In this document: positions 11,412 through 20,492 of the stretch, one piece after another
How positions within the stretch are numbered: position 1 is the first letter of the stretch
How the letters are laid out: each line of letters opens with the position of its first letter
DNA from: Clostridium ragsdalei P11
GTDB lineage: Bacteria > Bacillota > Clostridia > Clostridiales > Clostridiaceae
Assembly (NCBI RefSeq): GCF_001675165.1
Contig: NZ_LROS01000033.1
Span: forward strand, 124,001-188,000
DNA: 64,000 nucleotides
Direction of reading: 5' to 3'
Notes under the pieces: generated by a model
Seen by the model: the letters and a program-made list of their open reading frames with translations, nothing else
Database searches by the model: none
Told to the model about the DNA's origin: nothing
Program-made: the position numbers and the translations under genes

Positions 11412-11460
11412 GTTCAGGTGGAGTTTGCTTATAAGGAATACCTTTTCTCCATCTGAACCT
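11409..11460 (+). terminator. Stem-loop at the tex stop codon
   Basis: AGGTTCAGGTGGAG pairs with CTCCATCTGAACCT, a 14-bp stem with one mismatch and a loop of about 23 bases. There is no long U run after it, so it may be a transcript-end stabiliser as much as a terminator. Confidence 0.6.
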
Positions 11461-11465
11461 TATTA

Positions 11466-11690
11466 ACAGTATGCTTAGTGTCTTTAGCACTTAGAATACG
11501 TTATCCTTTAGGGGAAGAGCTTATCCAGGCGCGTAGCAGTGCTTATACCTCACTTTGAAGAAAAGCAGATATCCCAAATCTTTGATTTGGTGATAGTTGC
11601 TTTCGCTGCGTGCGATGGGGGTGTTAGCAATGGTAGCGATCGGACAAAGAGAGGCTATAGGACTATTGGATCAGGTAATCATTGGATAAA
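11466..11690. repeat. Nested-hairpin foldback element, copy A
   Basis: The non-coding stretch after tex folds into nested hairpins. It shares ordered blocks with the element at 49.5 kb: a CTTAGTG hairpin, then TTATC(C/T)AGG(C/G)GCGTAGC, then CTCACTTTGA/CTCCCACTTTGA, then GGGTGTTA or GGAGTGTTA, then GGTAGC(G/C)ATC(G/A)GA. Copy A carries an extra apical hairpin (CCAAATC/GATTTGG inside AGC...GCT arms, about 11565-11615). No ORF or transposase is present. It may be a MITE or a mobile structured RNA; family unknown. Confidence 0.6.
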
Positions 11691-11708
11691 AGTTATTTTA
11701 AGAATATG

Positions 11709-11737
11709 TTGAAATGTGCTGGTAAAAGTATTATAAT
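11709..11737 (+). promoter_or_regulatory. SigA promoter of the FMN riboswitch-ribU transcript
   Basis: TTGAAA at 11709-11714, a 17-base spacer and TATAAT at 11732-11737. Transcription would begin shortly before the FMN aptamer at ~11757. Confidence 0.75.
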
Positions 11738-11756
11738 AAATTTGAAAATTTAAAAT

Positions 11757-11868
11757 ATAATCTTCAGGGCGGGGTGTAATTCCCCACCGGCGGTATAGCC
11801 CGCGAGCCATAATTGGTATGATTCGGTGAGATTCCGAGGCCGACAGTAGAGTCTGGATGAAAGAAGGT
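11757..11868 (+). promoter_or_regulatory. FMN riboswitch (RFN element)
   Basis: All conserved RFN blocks are present in order: TCTTCAGGGCGGGGTG, ATTCCCCACCGGCGGT, AGCCCGCGAGCC, GATTCGGTGAGATTCCG and GGCCGACAGT...GTCTGGATGAAAGAAG. FMN binding favours the downstream terminator, so ribU is made when flavin is scarce. Confidence 0.97.
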
Positions 11869-11885
11869 AAAATGCAGCGTTTATT

Positions 11886-11913
11886 AGCCCTGATATTTTA
11901 TCAGGGCTTTTTT
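11886..11913 (+). terminator. Riboswitch-controlled terminator
   Basis: AGCCCTGA pairs with TCAGGGCT and is followed by a run of seven T. It lies between the FMN aptamer and ribU and is the expression platform of the riboswitch. Confidence 0.92.
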
Positions 11914-11959
11914 ACTTACCTTAGAAGGTTATACACAATATTTTAGGGGGATGTTAGAT

Positions 11960-12586
11960 ATGAGAGGCAATAAGTTAAACAGACTAGTAAAGATATCATT
12001 GTTAGGTGTAATTGGATTTTTACTTATGTTCATAGAAGTTGTAATTCCTGTGTTCCCATCGTTTTTGCAGATTGATATAAGTGACTTACCGGCTTTAATA
12101 GGTACTTTTGCACTTGGACCTGGAGCTGGAGTTGCCATAGAGCTTTTAAAGAATATACTTCATGGAATATTTGATGGGAAAACAGCATTTATAGGAGAGT
12201 TTGCAAATTTTGCAGTGGGTTCAGTTTTAGTGTTTACAGCAGGATATTTATATAACAGACATAAAACTAAAAAGACAGCAGCAATTAGTCTTGGGGCGGC
12301 AACTATTGCTATGTCAGTATCTGCTGCAGTGTTAAATTACTTTGTATTACTTCCACTTTATGAAAAAGTACTTAATTTCCCTATAAGCGCAATGGTAGCA
12401 GCAGCAGGAAAAGTAAATGGAAGTATAACAGATATAAATACCTTGATATTATTTGCTATTGTACCTTTTAATTTATTAAAAGGAGTATTACTTACAGCAC
12501 TTACACTAGTTTTGTATAAGAGTGTATCACCGGTATTGAAACAAGAGCAGAGTAAAAGTAGAGGTTTGGCAGAACATAATAATTAA
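11960..12586 (+). CDS. ribU: Riboflavin ECF transporter S component RibU
   Basis: A 208-residue membrane protein with about six hydrophobic segments. It is the substrate-binding S subunit that captures riboflavin and joins the shared EcfA-A'-T energising module, which is not in this window. The segments FLQIDISDLPALIGTFALGPGAG and ELLKNILHG are typical of RibU. The FMN riboswitch directly upstream independently supports riboflavin as the substrate. GGGGG at 11946-11950 is too close to the ATG at 11951 and better fits the ATG at 11960 (MRGNKLNRL). A terminator follows at 12591-12617, so it is a single-gene unit. Confidence 0.95.
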   Translation: MRGNKLNRLVKISLLGVIGFLLMFIEVVIPVFPSFLQIDISDLPALIGTFALGPGAGVAIELLKNILHGIFDGKTAFIGEFANFAVGSVLVFTAGYLYNRHKTKKTAAISLGAATIAMSVSAAVLNYFVLLPLYEKVLNFPISAMVAAAGKVNGSITDINTLILFAIVPFNLLKGVLLTALTLVLYKSVSPVLKQEQSKSRGLAEHNN

Positions 12587-12590
12587 AAGA

Positions 12591-12617
12591 AAATCTGGGT
12601 TTATCCCAGATTTTTTT
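12591..12617 (+). terminator. Terminator after ribU
   Basis: AAATCTGGG pairs with CCCAGATTT and is followed by a T run. It isolates ribU from the following FliK-like gene. Confidence 0.9.
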
Positions 12618-12700
12618 ATTTTATCTTTATGAAAAAACATTTTTGTACGATAATTTATACATAACTTAAAAAGAGAATAAATTTATAAAGGGTGATGAAT

Positions 12701-14539
12701 TTGCCAGGTATATGGAATATAAACAGTAGTTATAATGTAGATAACAAGCGTATATCTACTAAATTATCTTTTGAAGTAGGTGAAAGATTTTCTGCTAGGA
12801 TTTTAGATCTAAAAAAGTCTACAGGAGAAATACTTTTAAAACTTTTAGATGGATGGCAATTTTCTGCAGAGATAGAAAACCCAGTAGATTTTTTGCCAAA
12901 TAAGCTTGTAAGATTAGAAGTACAAGGGTTCGAAAATGGAAAGCTTAAATTAAAAATTGTGAACTCACAAGATGGAGAACAAAGCGGAGGCAAAGATTCT
13001 ATAGATAGTTTTATTAGAGAGTCCGGTGATCTTAATTTAAGCAGTGATGACTACCAGCTTGTAAAAAGCATGCTTAAGCACGGAATACCACTTACCAAAA
13101 GCAATATTTCTAATATAAAAACTACCCTGGATTTTATAGACAAAATAAAAAATGATCCTAATGAAGAGAATGAGTTTATAGATAAATATTTAGATAGTAG
13201 AGGCATATCCCCTGAAAGCACAGAAGGTAAATTTACCACCAGTACATTAAAAAATTTTTTTACTCAACTAAAACAGATAAGTGGTGATGATTTGCTTACT
13301 TTCCTGGAAAACAATATGGAACTAAGTGAAGATAATATAAAAAGTTTTAACAATGTATTCAAAAAAGACGGCACAATATATAATGAAATAAAGTTCTTGG
13401 GAGAAACTCTATCTGGACAGAATTCCACTAATGTACAAACCCCAAACCAAGTTGAAGGTACAAAAGACAATCTAAAAGTTATTTCTGAAAAAGCCCAAGC
13501 TGAAGTATATAGAAGTGAAGATAGTGACAGTAAAGCAATAAATATACCGACTAAGGAGAATACTGCTTCTACACAGAATGAAAAAGGCACTGTTAGTAGA
13601 ACAGGTATAGAAAAGGCTGGTTTAGAAAATAAAACTGTTTTAAATAGTGAGGGATTGGATGTAAGTAAGTTAAATGAGATTTTAAATAAAATCAAAAATT
13701 CAGTAGGTGAAGAAAAAACTCAATCCCTAAATATAAAACAACCATCTAACGTAAAAGAGGATATTTCCTCTAAAGGCATGGAGAAGCAGACAAGTATAGA
13801 TAAAGATATTTCTCCTAAAAATATAGAACAAAAAACAGGTACAGATAAAGGCATTTCTTCCAAGGGTATAGAGAATTCGGAACAAAAAGATATTTCAAAT
13901 ACGGCTTTAAAGTTTTTTGAAAAGGAAGGTAGTAAGGTTGAAAGTCCTCATCATAATAATTTTACAAAGCAAAATGGTATGGATGACATTGTAAGCCAGA
14001 TAAAAGAACAGATAAACATAAAGACCAGTGAGATGAAGGATATTATAAGAACAGTTTTAGATCAAAAAGGAGATGCCAAAAATCAACTTAGTGGAAATAT
14101 TGCACAAGTGCTTAACAATAACATGAATGATTTTAAGGTATTTAATACTGTCTCTAATTCATACTATTATATGGATGTCCCTATAAATTTAAATCAACAA
14201 GATTATCAATGTAAACTGATGATTAAGGATGAGAGGAAAAAAGGGAAAAAAATAGATTCTACTAATGTAAAAATAGTAACTTCTGTAAGTACTGAAAATA
14301 TGGGTACAGTAGATGCATATTTAAGCGTTAAAAATCGTAACATGGATATAGATATCAAATGTAATAAGGAATGGCTTAATTTATTCAAGAAAACTGAAAA
14401 AAGGGTACTGGAGAGCTTATCTGATATAGGTTATAATGTATATGTTAGATTTGATGAAAAGAAAGAAGAGATGAACATATCAACTTGTAGAGAGTTTTTT
14501 CAGGATAGTGATATAGGTGTTATAAATACAAAGGCATAA
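12701..14539 (+). CDS. FliK-like (hook-length control-like) protein
   Basis: About 613 residues in three parts. The N-terminal ~100 residues look like a small beta domain. A long low-complexity, polar middle (roughly 240-430, rich in K, E, S, N with SSKGIE-type repeats) follows. The C-terminal ~120 residues (from MDVPINLNQQDYQCKLMIKD on) resemble the FliK C-terminal domain. The next gene is an FlhB C-terminal homologue, the same pairing as Bacillus ylqG-ylqH, which supports the call. No flagellar genes are nearby, and the role is unknown. GGTG at 12691-12694 fits the TTG at 12701; the GTG/ATG at 12692-12695 overlap the ribosome site. Confidence 0.65.
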   Translation: MPGIWNINSSYNVDNKRISTKLSFEVGERFSARILDLKKSTGEILLKLLDGWQFSAEIENPVDFLPNKLVRLEVQGFENGKLKLKIVNSQDGEQSGGKDSIDSFIRESGDLNLSSDDYQLVKSMLKHGIPLTKSNISNIKTTLDFIDKIKNDPNEENEFIDKYLDSRGISPESTEGKFTTSTLKNFFTQLKQISGDDLLTFLENNMELSEDNIKSFNNVFKKDGTIYNEIKFLGETLSGQNSTNVQTPNQVEGTKDNLKVISEKAQAEVYRSEDSDSKAINIPTKENTASTQNEKGTVSRTGIEKAGLENKTVLNSEGLDVSKLNEILNKIKNSVGEEKTQSLNIKQPSNVKEDISSKGMEKQTSIDKDISPKNIEQKTGTDKGISSKGIENSEQKDISNTALKFFEKEGSKVESPHHNNFTKQNGMDDIVSQIKEQINIKTSEMKDIIRTVLDQKGDAKNQLSGNIAQVLNNNMNDFKVFNTVSNSYYYMDVPINLNQQDYQCKLMIKDERKKGKKIDSTNVKIVTSVSTENMGTVDAYLSVKNRNMDIDIKCNKEWLNLFKKTEKRVLESLSDIGYNVYVRFDEKKEEMNISTCREFFQDSDIGVINTKA

Positions 14540-14613
14540 CTTTAGGCATTTTTTTCAAATACCTTACTGGTTATTATGAACTCATTACTGAACTCTTATT
14601 GAAGGGGAATATT

Positions 14614-14880
14614 ATGGATAAGAAAAAGAAAGCAGCAGCTTTAAAATATGAATATAATTATGAAGCACCTATAGTTACTGCAGCAGGCATAGGTCAAATA
14701 GCTGATAATATATTGAATAAGGCAAAAGAGAGCGGCGTTCCTATAGTTTATGATAAAGAGCTTGCCAATCTTTTGAGTAATGTGGACATAGGGGATAATG
14801 TGCCTTTTGAGTTATACGATGCGGTAGCTAAAGTAATAGCTTATGTGATAGATATAGATAAAAATATAAGTAGAAGGTGA
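14614..14880 (+). CDS. FlhB C-terminal-domain-like protein (YlqH type)
   Basis: An 88-residue protein that matches only the cytoplasmic C-terminal domain of FlhB/YscU export-switch proteins. ALKYEYNYEAPIVTAAGIG and the following helix (IVYDKELANLLSNVDIGDNVP) align with the part of FlhB after the autocleavage loop. The membrane domain and the NPTH cleavage motif are absent (APIVTAAG takes its place), so it cannot act as an export gate alone. It follows the FliK-like gene by ~75 bases and the phosphoesterase start lies five bases after its stop. GAAGGGG at 14601-14607 selects the ATG at 14614 over a TTG at 14599. Confidence 0.85.
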   Translation: MDKKKKAAALKYEYNYEAPIVTAAGIGQIADNILNKAKESGVPIVYDKELANLLSNVDIGDNVPFELYDAVAKVIAYVIDIDKNISRR

Positions 14881-14884
14881 TTAT

Positions 14885-15571
14885 TTGGCTTTATTTGCAA
14901 TATCAGATTTGCATTTGGACTTAACTGGTAGTAAGCCTATGGATATTTTTGGATATAACTGGGCTAACCATGATGAAAAAATAAAAAAAAATTGGAATAG
15001 CAAAATAACTAGTGAAGACAAGGTATTGATATCAGGAGATATATCTTGGTCCATGAACATGGAAGGAGGAGCTTGTGATTTAGAGTGGGTGCACCAACTT
15101 CCAGGAACAAAATTGATGATAAAGGGAAATCATGACTATTGGTGGAATAGTATTACTAAACTAAATAATATGTATGAAGACATGGGTTTTATACAGAATA
15201 ATTTTTTTACCTATAAGGATTATGGAATATGCGGTACAAGAGGCTGGAATTGTCCAGAAAGTGATAATTTTTCTGTTCATGATGAAAAAATATACAAAAG
15301 AGAACTTTTGAGAATGAAAAATTCTTTAAATTGTGCAGAAGAGGCAGGATATAAAAAATTTATAGTAATGATACATTATCCACCTATAAGTGAAAAGTTC
15401 ATGTCCTCGGGATTTACAGATATGTTTGAGGAATATGGTGTAGAGAAGGTTATATATGGACATCTTCATGGAGAATCTTTGTCCAAGGCTGTAACGGGAA
15501 AATTAAATGGAGTAGAGTATATACTAGCTTCTGCAGATTATGTAAAATTTAATCCTATAAGAATAATATAG
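14885..15571 (+). CDS. Calcineurin-like metallophosphoesterase
   Basis: A 228-residue cytosolic protein with the complete metallophosphoesterase motif series: SDLHLD, ISGDISW, KGNHDYWW, MIHYPP and YGHLHGES. These residues hold two metal ions and hydrolyse phosphoesters; the substrate is unknown. It starts at a TTG (14885) after AGAAGGTGA, five bases behind the FlhB-like stop, so it is translated from the same transcript. The terminator hairpin begins at its stop codon. Proteins of this length with the GWNCPES-type insertion are common in Clostridium and are usually annotated only as metallophosphoesterase. Confidence 0.9.
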   Translation: MALFAISDLHLDLTGSKPMDIFGYNWANHDEKIKKNWNSKITSEDKVLISGDISWSMNMEGGACDLEWVHQLPGTKLMIKGNHDYWWNSITKLNNMYEDMGFIQNNFFTYKDYGICGTRGWNCPESDNFSVHDEKIYKRELLRMKNSLNCAEEAGYKKFIVMIHYPPISEKFMSSGFTDMFEEYGVEKVIYGHLHGESLSKAVTGKLNGVEYILASADYVKFNPIRII

Positions 15572-15602
15572 AGTAAACTTAAAAATAAGTTTACTCTAAA
15601 AA
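15570..15602. terminator. Bidirectional terminator
   Basis: AGAGTAAACTTA pairs with TAAGTTTACTCT, with A/T tracts on both sides. It separates the plus-strand phosphoesterase from the convergent DUF2225 gene. Confidence 0.85.
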
Positions 15603-15614
15603 TATATGGACAGG

Positions 15615-16424
15615 TTATTTGTGAAATTTAGAAAAAAGTCCATGTTTTTTATTATCCCCTGAATCATCTATAGCATTGTTATCTTCAGTTTTAGCTATTA
15701 CATTCTTTATAAGATCTTTCTGATCTCTAGCTAAATTTTTGATTTTTTGTGATGCTATAGTAGAAGTTGTTACCTCACTGAACCAGATTATGGAGTCTTC
15801 TTCTCTACCTGTACGTCTCATAAGTTCTCCTATAAGATACATTGTAGTAAACTTGTCCATACCGTATATAGGAGAAGGCTCATTGTAGTATGCACTTTGA
15901 AGATTTTCTAATGCCTGGTTTAGAAATTCCATTTCTTTTTTTTCATCTTCCTTAAGTCTGTACATCCAGGCGATTTTTAAAGAATTCATTGCTTTTTTAC
16001 TAGATCTAGCATTTATAATGTAATAATTTAAAAGAGATAATTTGTACCTTGTTATAGCTAAATCTATATCATATACCTCAGGATAATTCTTACTTTTCCA
16101 CTTAGGAGAGATTTTTTGCCTAATTATGTTCGCATCATAATCACTCAGGTGTTCAAAGTCACTTTTCATAGCCGAATAACCACATTCATCACATACCCAT
16201 ACGTCATAAAAATAGGGATTTATAATAGAATATCTTATAAAAAAGTCAGAATCTTTTTTTAGTATTCTATAAGAAGATTTCTTAATAGCTCTTGCATTAA
16301 AATTATTATCACAAACAGGACATACTACTTTTTTATTGTAAAGTAGTAGTTTTTGCCTTTCTTCTTCACTTAAGCCATCATCTTCATTTAAACTTTTTAG
16401 ACCCAAAGAGTTTTTTTTAGACAT
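15615..16424 (-). CDS. DUF2225 family zinc-ribbon protein
   Basis: About 269 residues. Near the N-terminus are two cysteine pairs, CPVC and CDECGY, about 45 residues apart, likely forming one zinc ribbon. The rest is alpha-helical with TPR-like pattern (ITRYKLSLLNYYIINARSS, MEFLNQALENLQSAYY). This is the DUF2225 family, which is widespread in Firmicutes and has no established function. GAAGGTGG upstream points to the ATG for MSKKNSLG at 16424 rather than the first ATG at 16442. It is divergent from the alarmone synthetase gene. Confidence 0.82.
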   Translation of the reverse strand: MSKKNSLGLKSLNEDDGLSEEERQKLLLYNKKVVCPVCDNNFNARAIKKSSYRILKKDSDFFIRYSIINPYFYDVWVCDECGYSAMKSDFEHLSDYDANIIRQKISPKWKSKNYPEVYDIDLAITRYKLSLLNYYIINARSSKKAMNSLKIAWMYRLKEDEKKEMEFLNQALENLQSAYYNEPSPIYGMDKFTTMYLIGELMRRTGREEDSIIWFSEVTTSTIASQKIKNLARDQKDLIKNVIAKTEDNNAIDDSGDNKKHGLFSKFHK

Positions 16425-16611
16425 ATCTGTAGCCACCTTCATTATGAATAATATATTATTTCTATTGATTATTAAGTTATAATATTATTATATCAAAAAA
16501 ATTATTAAAATTATACTATTAAGTGTATAGGAAACATATATACTATATTGAATAATTTAAATTTTTGATATAATAATAATGTACTTATATAATTCGTTGG
16601 GGGTGATTTAT

Positions 16612-17400
16612 GTGGCAATAGGGGAATGGAAAACATTTTTAATACCATATAGTCAGGCTGTTGAAGAGTTAAAAGTGAAATTTAAAAGTATAAGAAAAGA
16701 ATATAGAAAAAAAAATGAATACTCACCAATAGAATTTGTTACTGGAAGAGTAAAGGAGATATCTAGTATATTAGAGAAAGCCAATAAATTCAATATACCT
16801 CTTGACAGAATAGGTTATGAGATGGAAGATATAGCTGGTATTAGAGTTATGTGTCAGTTTGTAGATGATATAGAAAAAGTAGTTGAGATAATAAGAAATA
16901 GGAAAGATATGAGTATAATGTATGAAAAAGATTATGTATCTAATGTGAAGGAAAGTGGGTATAGGAGCTACCATGTAATAATTAAATACCCTGTTAATAT
17001 GGCAGAGGGTGAGAAAGAAATACTAGCTGAGTTTCAGATAAGGACTCTTGCCATGAATTTTTGGGCTACTATAGAGCATTCCTTAAATTACAAATATAAG
17101 CAGGATATACCTGGTGGAATAAAATTAAAACTTAAGAGTGCAGCAGATGCAGCTTTCCAGCTTGATCAACAGATGCTTGAGATCAAGGATGAAATAAAAG
17201 ATGCTCAAAAGTTATTTGAAGTAAAGTCAAGCTTGGTTTCTGATATAATGAACAATATACTTACTATGTCTTCTATGGGAAAGTTAACTGAATCAACTAG
17301 ATATCAAATTCAATTAAATAATTTAATTGAAGAGGGAGAAGTGTCTGAACTTGTAAGCTTACTCCGCTCTACAGAAAAGTTACTTCAAATGTATAAATAG
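16612..17400 (+). CDS. Small alarmone synthetase, RelA/SpoT-domain (p)ppGpp synthetase
   Basis: A 262-residue single-domain protein that transfers pyrophosphate from ATP to GDP or GTP. The synthetase signatures are DIAGIRVMCQF, VKESGYRSYHVIIKYP, AEFQIRTLAMNFWATIEHSLNYK and a C-terminal helical segment. There is no HD hydrolase and no TGS/ACT regulatory region, so it belongs to the RelQ/YjbM class. GGGGGTG at 16598-16605 gives initiation at the GTG at 16612; the ATG at 16579 has no ribosome site. Together with hpf and the leuS T-box it adds to the starvation-response genes here. Confidence 0.92.
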   Translation: MAIGEWKTFLIPYSQAVEELKVKFKSIRKEYRKKNEYSPIEFVTGRVKEISSILEKANKFNIPLDRIGYEMEDIAGIRVMCQFVDDIEKVVEIIRNRKDMSIMYEKDYVSNVKESGYRSYHVIIKYPVNMAEGEKEILAEFQIRTLAMNFWATIEHSLNYKYKQDIPGGIKLKLKSAADAAFQLDQQMLEIKDEIKDAQKLFEVKSSLVSDIMNNILTMSSMGKLTESTRYQIQLNNLIEEGEVSELVSLLRSTEKLLQMYK

Positions 17401-17468
17401 CTGTCATGCTATAATTCAGTTGCAGGTTTTAGCTAAAACTAGCAACTGAAGTTAGTAATGACAGCTAT
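17398..17468. terminator. Double-stem bidirectional terminator
   Basis: The outer arms TAGCTGTCAT/ATGACAGCTA enclose a second hairpin, TTCAGTTGC/GCAACTGAA. It lies between the convergent alarmone synthetase and leuS genes and can serve both. Confidence 0.85.
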
Positions 17469-17478
17469 TTACATATTG

Positions 17479-19911
17479 TTATTTTGCTACTATATTTACA
17501 AGCCTGCCTTTTACCACTATGACTTTCTTTATATCTTTACCTTTTAAAAGGGATTTGATATGTTCATTAGAAAGAGATAACTCTTTTATCTGGTCTTCTT
17601 TCAAGTTTGTGGATACATTTATTTTAGCCTTGATTTTACCATTTATCTGAATGGCTATTTCTGCCTCATCTCTTATAAGTGCATCGGGTTCAAAATCAGG
17701 CCACTTTTCATTAAATATGGAATAGCTTTTTCCTAAGGATTCCCATTGATCTTCTGCAAAGTGAGGTGCAAAAGGTGCTATGATTTTTACAAAATCAATT
17801 ACAGTATCTTTTAGCAGCGATATATTTTTATCTTTTTGCTGAATGTACTTGGAAAGTGCATTTGTAAATTCCATAATTCTAGCTATAGATGTATTAAATT
17901 GAAATTTATTAGCATCCTCTGATACAGACTTGATTGAAAAGTTTCTTGTATAGTTAAGTTCTTTTTCGGCAGTATCCATAGAAGCTTTTCCGGTATCTCC
18001 ACTTTCTATAATTTCTTTTACGGAAGAGATAGTTCTTTCAATTCTATCTACAAATTTACTTATGGATTTAATTCCATCATCGTTCCAAGCTCCACCTTCG
18101 CTGTAGTCAAATCCAAACATCAAATACATCCTAAATACGTCAGAACCGTATTCTTGTATACAGTCATCTGGAGCTATGGTATTTCCCTTTGATTTACTCA
18201 TTTTTTGGCCATCAGGACCAAGTATTATACCTTGATGTCTAAGAGATAGGAAAGGTTCGTCAAAGTCTAAGAATCCCATATCCCTAAGAGCTTTAGTAAT
18301 AAATCGTGCATACAGAAGATGCATGCAAGCATGTTCAGGGCCGCCCACGTACATGTCTACTGGAAGCATTTTATCTATTTTAGCTTTATCAAAAGGTTTT
18401 TCACTGTTTTTGTTATCAACATATCTTAAGTAATACCAGGAAGAACATACAAATGTGTCTAAAGTATCGGCTTCTCTTTTTGCTGGACCTCCGCAGCAAG
18501 GGCATGTAGTATTCATGAATTCTTCTGATTTTAAAAGAGGAGACTTACCATCAGGAGAAAATTCTACATTATAAGGGAGTTCAACTGGCAGTTGATCTTC
18601 TGGTACAGGAACTATTCCACATTTTTCGCAATATACTATAGGAATAGGGGTTCCCCAATATCTCTGTCTTGAAATTAACCAGTCTCTTAGTCTGTAATTT
18701 ACTTTCCCAGATCCTAATCCCACACTTTCAAGTTTTTTAGTTACAGCTTCTTTGCCTTCTTTTGTAGTTAGACCATTGAATTCACCGCTATTTATCATCT
18801 TGCCATGTTCTACATAAGGTAAGGAATCTCCACCTTCTATAACTCTTTCAATAGGTAACTTATATTTTGTTGCAAATGCAAAGTCTCTTTCATCGTGGGC
18901 AGGAACTGCCATTACGGCACCAGTACCATAAGTATTTAGTACATAATCTCCTATCCATATAGGAACTTTCCTACCATTTATAGGATTTATAGCATAAGAA
19001 CCACTGAATACACCAGTTTTTTCTCTTGTAATTGATTGTCTTTCGATTTCACTTTGTTTCTTAGCTGATTCTTTATATTTTTCTACTTCATCTTTGTATT
19101 CTTCTTTGGTTAATTTATCAACTAAGGTATTTTCAGGTGATAAAACTACATAAGTAACACCAAATAAGGTATCAACTCTTGTGGTAAATACACTGAACTC
19201 AATATCGGAAGCTGCTACTTTAAAAGTTACATTTGTACCGGTGGATTTACCTATCCAATGTCTTTGCATAGCTTTTGTTTTTTCTGGCCAATCTAGCTTA
19301 TCTAGGCACTGAAGAAGTTCTTCTGAATAATCTGTAATTTTGAAGAACCATTGAGTTAAATCCTTTTTAGTTGCCTCGGTACCACATCTTTCACAAAATC
19401 CATCTTGTACCTGTTCATTTGCAAGTACTGTTTTACAACTAGGGCACCAGTTTACAGGGGCATTTTTTCTATAAGCTAAACCATGTTTATATAATTGCAA
19501 AAATAACCACTGATTCCATTTATAATATTCAGGACGACAGGTAATTACTTCGTTTTCCCAGTTGAACATTGCACCCATAGACTTAAGTTGTTTTTCCATA
19601 GTAGCTATATTTTTTTCTGTGGAATCACTTGGGTGTATTCCAGTTTTAATAGCATAGTTTTCTGCAGGAAGACCAAAAGAATCAAAACCCATTGGTTGGA
19701 ACACATTATATCCCTGCATTTTCTTAAGCCTTGCCCAGGAGTCTACAGGAGCATAGTTAAACCAATGTCCTGCATGAAGTTTACTACCTGAAGGGTAGGA
19801 GAACATCTCCAGTACATATAATTTTTTATCTAAATTGTTATCGTCAAATTTATAAAGTGATGTTTCTTCCCATTTTGCTTGCCATTTTTTATCAGTTTCG
19901 ATACTGTACAT
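17479..19911 (-). CDS. leuS: Leucyl-tRNA synthetase
   Basis: Class I synthetase, 810 residues, which charges tRNA-Leu. The HIGH-type signature appears as HAGH (in [16 protein letters not shown]), the zinc-binding CPSC/CERCG and CEKCG/CPCCG pairs are present, the editing (CP1) domain has [18 protein letters not shown], and KMSKSKGN is intact. AAGGAG lies seven to eight bases before the ATG. Upstream on the same strand is a T-box leader with a Leu CTC specifier, so expression rises when tRNA-Leu is uncharged. A convergent terminator follows it. Confidence 0.98.
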   Translation of the reverse strand: MYSIETDKKWQAKWEETSLYKFDDNNLDKKLYVLEMFSYPSGSKLHAGHWFNYAPVDSWARLKKMQGYNVFQPMGFDSFGLPAENYAIKTGIHPSDSTEKNIATMEKQLKSMGAMFNWENEVITCRPEYYKWNQWLFLQLYKHGLAYRKNAPVNWCPSCKTVLANEQVQDGFCERCGTEATKKDLTQWFFKITDYSEELLQCLDKLDWPEKTKAMQRHWIGKSTGTNVTFKVAASDIEFSVFTTRVDTLFGVTYVVLSPENTLVDKLTKEEYKDEVEKYKESAKKQSEIERQSITREKTGVFSGSYAINPINGRKVPIWIGDYVLNTYGTGAVMAVPAHDERDFAFATKYKLPIERVIEGGDSLPYVEHGKMINSGEFNGLTTKEGKEAVTKKLESVGLGSGKVNYRLRDWLISRQRYWGTPIPIVYCEKCGIVPVPEDQLPVELPYNVEFSPDGKSPLLKSEEFMNTTCPCCGGPAKREADTLDTFVCSSWYYLRYVDNKNSEKPFDKAKIDKMLPVDMYVGGPEHACMHLLYARFITKALRDMGFLDFDEPFLSLRHQGIILGPDGQKMSKSKGNTIAPDDCIQEYGSDVFRMYLMFGFDYSEGGAWNDDGIKSISKFVDRIERTISSVKEIIESGDTGKASMDTAEKELNYTRNFSIKSVSEDANKFQFNTSIARIMEFTNALSKYIQQKDKNISLLKDTVIDFVKIIAPFAPHFAEDQWESLGKSYSIFNEKWPDFEPDALIRDEAEIAIQINGKIKAKINVSTNLKEDQIKELSLSNEHIKSLLKGKDIKKVIVVKGRLVNIVAK

Positions 19912-20005
19912 AATATCTTCTCCTTTATTTGTAATTTAATATAGCCTTTACGCTTTTGTAAGCTAAAGAAGTCTAGTAGAATTGTGGTGTTTATTTGTTG
20001 CTAGA

Positions 20006-20215
20006 ATATAAAAAAATCCCTCATCTCTTAAAATCAAGAGACGAAAGATTTAACTTCCGCGGTACCACTCTAATTAAACCCATAAACTGGTTTCACTCAA
20101 AAAATAACGGTTTAAACCGTATCTGATTTTCTTCAGATAAGCTCTTAAGGTGAGTTCATATTCTGTTCACGCTGTTTTTCACCTAACAACAGCTCTCTTT
20201 AGTGATATAAATACT
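20006..20215 (-). promoter_or_regulatory. T-box leader of leuS, Leu (CTC) specifier
   Basis: Read on the minus strand, Stem I contains GAACTCACC with the CTC specifier at 20154-20152. The T-box sequence AATTAGAGTGGTACCGCGG is at 20075-20057. A terminator (ATCTTTCGTCTCTTG pairing with AAGAGATGAGGGAT, then seven T, 20052-20011) competes with the antiterminator. Uncharged tRNA-Leu binding at the specifier and T-box would permit leuS transcription. Confidence 0.96.
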
Positions 20216-20256
20216 ACTGTTCCTTTTTCAAAGCTAAATATTAGTTTATTTCTCAT

Positions 20257-20284
20257 TTTATAATATTAAACAGTTTTCTGTCAA
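20257..20284 (-). promoter_or_regulatory. SigA promoter of the T-box-leuS transcript
   Basis: On the minus strand TTGACA (20284-20279), a 16-base spacer and TATAAA (20262-20257), just upstream of the T-box Stem I. Confidence 0.75.
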
Positions 20285-20341
20285 GAATTTATTTCTAAAT
20301 TTTATTTTAAAAAAGAACTCCTAAAATAAAGAGTTCTCTCT

Positions 20342-20416
20342 TGGCTGCCCATGCTGGATTCGAACCAACACATACCTGTTCCAGAGACAGGTGCCTTACC
20401 GTTTGGCGAATGGGCA
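20342..20416 (-). tRNA. tRNA-Gln (CTG anticodon)
   Basis: Seventy-five bases fold as a full cloverleaf. The acceptor arm is TGCCCAT/ATGGGCA, the anticodon stem CCTGT/ACAGG encloses loop CTCTGGA with anticodon CTG, and the T arm has GGTTCGAATCC. The 3' CCA is encoded. CTG reads CAG, so this is the minor glutamine isoacceptor for an AT-rich genome. Confidence 0.95.
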
Positions 20417-20492
20417 TTATTATGTAAGCCTCAACAATAAACATTATATCACCATAAATTCATATGTCAATAGTTTATTATTAAATACAATA

